DNA of 33,300 nt from an uncultured Porphyromonadaceae bacterium (GTDB lineage: Bacteria; Bacteroidota; Bacteroidia; Bacteroidales; Muribaculaceae). Of this stretch, positions 33,133-33,300 are shown in pieces. The translations under genes were made by a program, and so were the position numbers. The notes below the pieces were generated by a model. That model was given only the letters and a program-made list of their open reading frames with translations, was not told where the DNA came from and ran no database searches. Every line of letters starts with the position of its first letter. The first letter of the stretch is position 1. The stretch spans positions 1-33,300 of the forward strand of contig URSD01000027.1 of NCBI GenBank assembly GCA_900550395.1, read 5' to 3'.

Positions 33133-33300
33133 AAATGCCGTTCAAATAACCTTTCGGACGATTCACCAAGTACCTTTATATCGTTATTTTGCAGTTTATC
33201 AGCCGATTACCCGCCGCCTGGCGGGTTGCACCGCCCCCACTCTTACCTTTAACACACAACAATAAACAAAAAAAAGAAAACCGCACGAAGCGCGCAACAA

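Noticed and set aside
1..33300. tRNA, rRNA or tmRNA genes
   Set aside because: No cloverleaf with conserved T-loop or rRNA-like conserved block was recognised in any intergenic region by reading alone.

Overview
The window is a stretch of a Bacteroidales chromosome, most likely from the family Muribaculaceae or a close relative. Supporting signs are a SusB-type GH97 enzyme, promoter elements of the Bacteroidetes form TAnnTTTG, almost no Shine-Dalgarno sequences, lipoprotein signals on carbohydrate and peptide hydrolases, a secreted caspase-like protein, a PepSY-like protein and a 'four helix bundle suffix' protein. Coding DNA is GC-rich with mostly C/G third positions; a few accessory stretches are clearly more AT-rich. 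The family assignment is inference and was not checked by phylogeny.

Left part (1-7200). A minus-strand pair encodes a GH97 alpha-glucosidase lipoprotein and galactokinase, ending at a bidirectional terminator. Divergent from it is a plus-strand oxidative-stress operon: a PerR-type regulator, rubrerythrin, and a flavin reductase-rubredoxin fusion. The regulator promoter carries two Per/Fur-like boxes. A minus-strand acyl-CoA ligase follows.

Middle (7265-20894). Plus-strand genes run almost without gaps: a periplasmic TPR/PD40 protein, a short CstA-type transporter, a PHP phosphatase, a U32 peptidase-family protein (RlhA-like), dxr, an RseP-type site-2 protease, an RlmI-type rRNA methyltransferase, dipeptidyl peptidase III, tgt and an LptF/LptG permease. 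Several pairs overlap by 4 to 25 bases, which suggests translational coupling. This is conserved housekeeping: isoprenoid precursor synthesis, envelope proteolysis, rRNA and tRNA modification, peptide use and LPS export.

Accessory block (20895-25600). After a 332-base intergenic region with a promoter, inverted repeats and a G9 tract come three plus-strand genes: a secreted parallel beta-helix protein with a basic heptapeptide-repeat tail, a secreted caspase-like protein with an apparently intact His/Cys dyad, and a small LEA/apolipoprotein-like helical protein. A 16-bp-stem terminator and a large palindromic repeat follow. A second partial copy of that repeat lies at the right end of the window. 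This block is the best candidate for an undescribed system.

Right part (25715-33300). uvrA and a secreted PepSY-like protein are on the minus strand. On the plus strand are a HEAT-like (AlkD-like) protein and an AT-rich four-helix-bundle protein. A minus-strand sodium:neurotransmitter-type symporter follows, and then a plus-strand pair of a tiny TPR-like protein overlapping a family 2 glycosyltransferase. No tRNA, rRNA, CRISPR array, insertion sequence or phage gene was seen.
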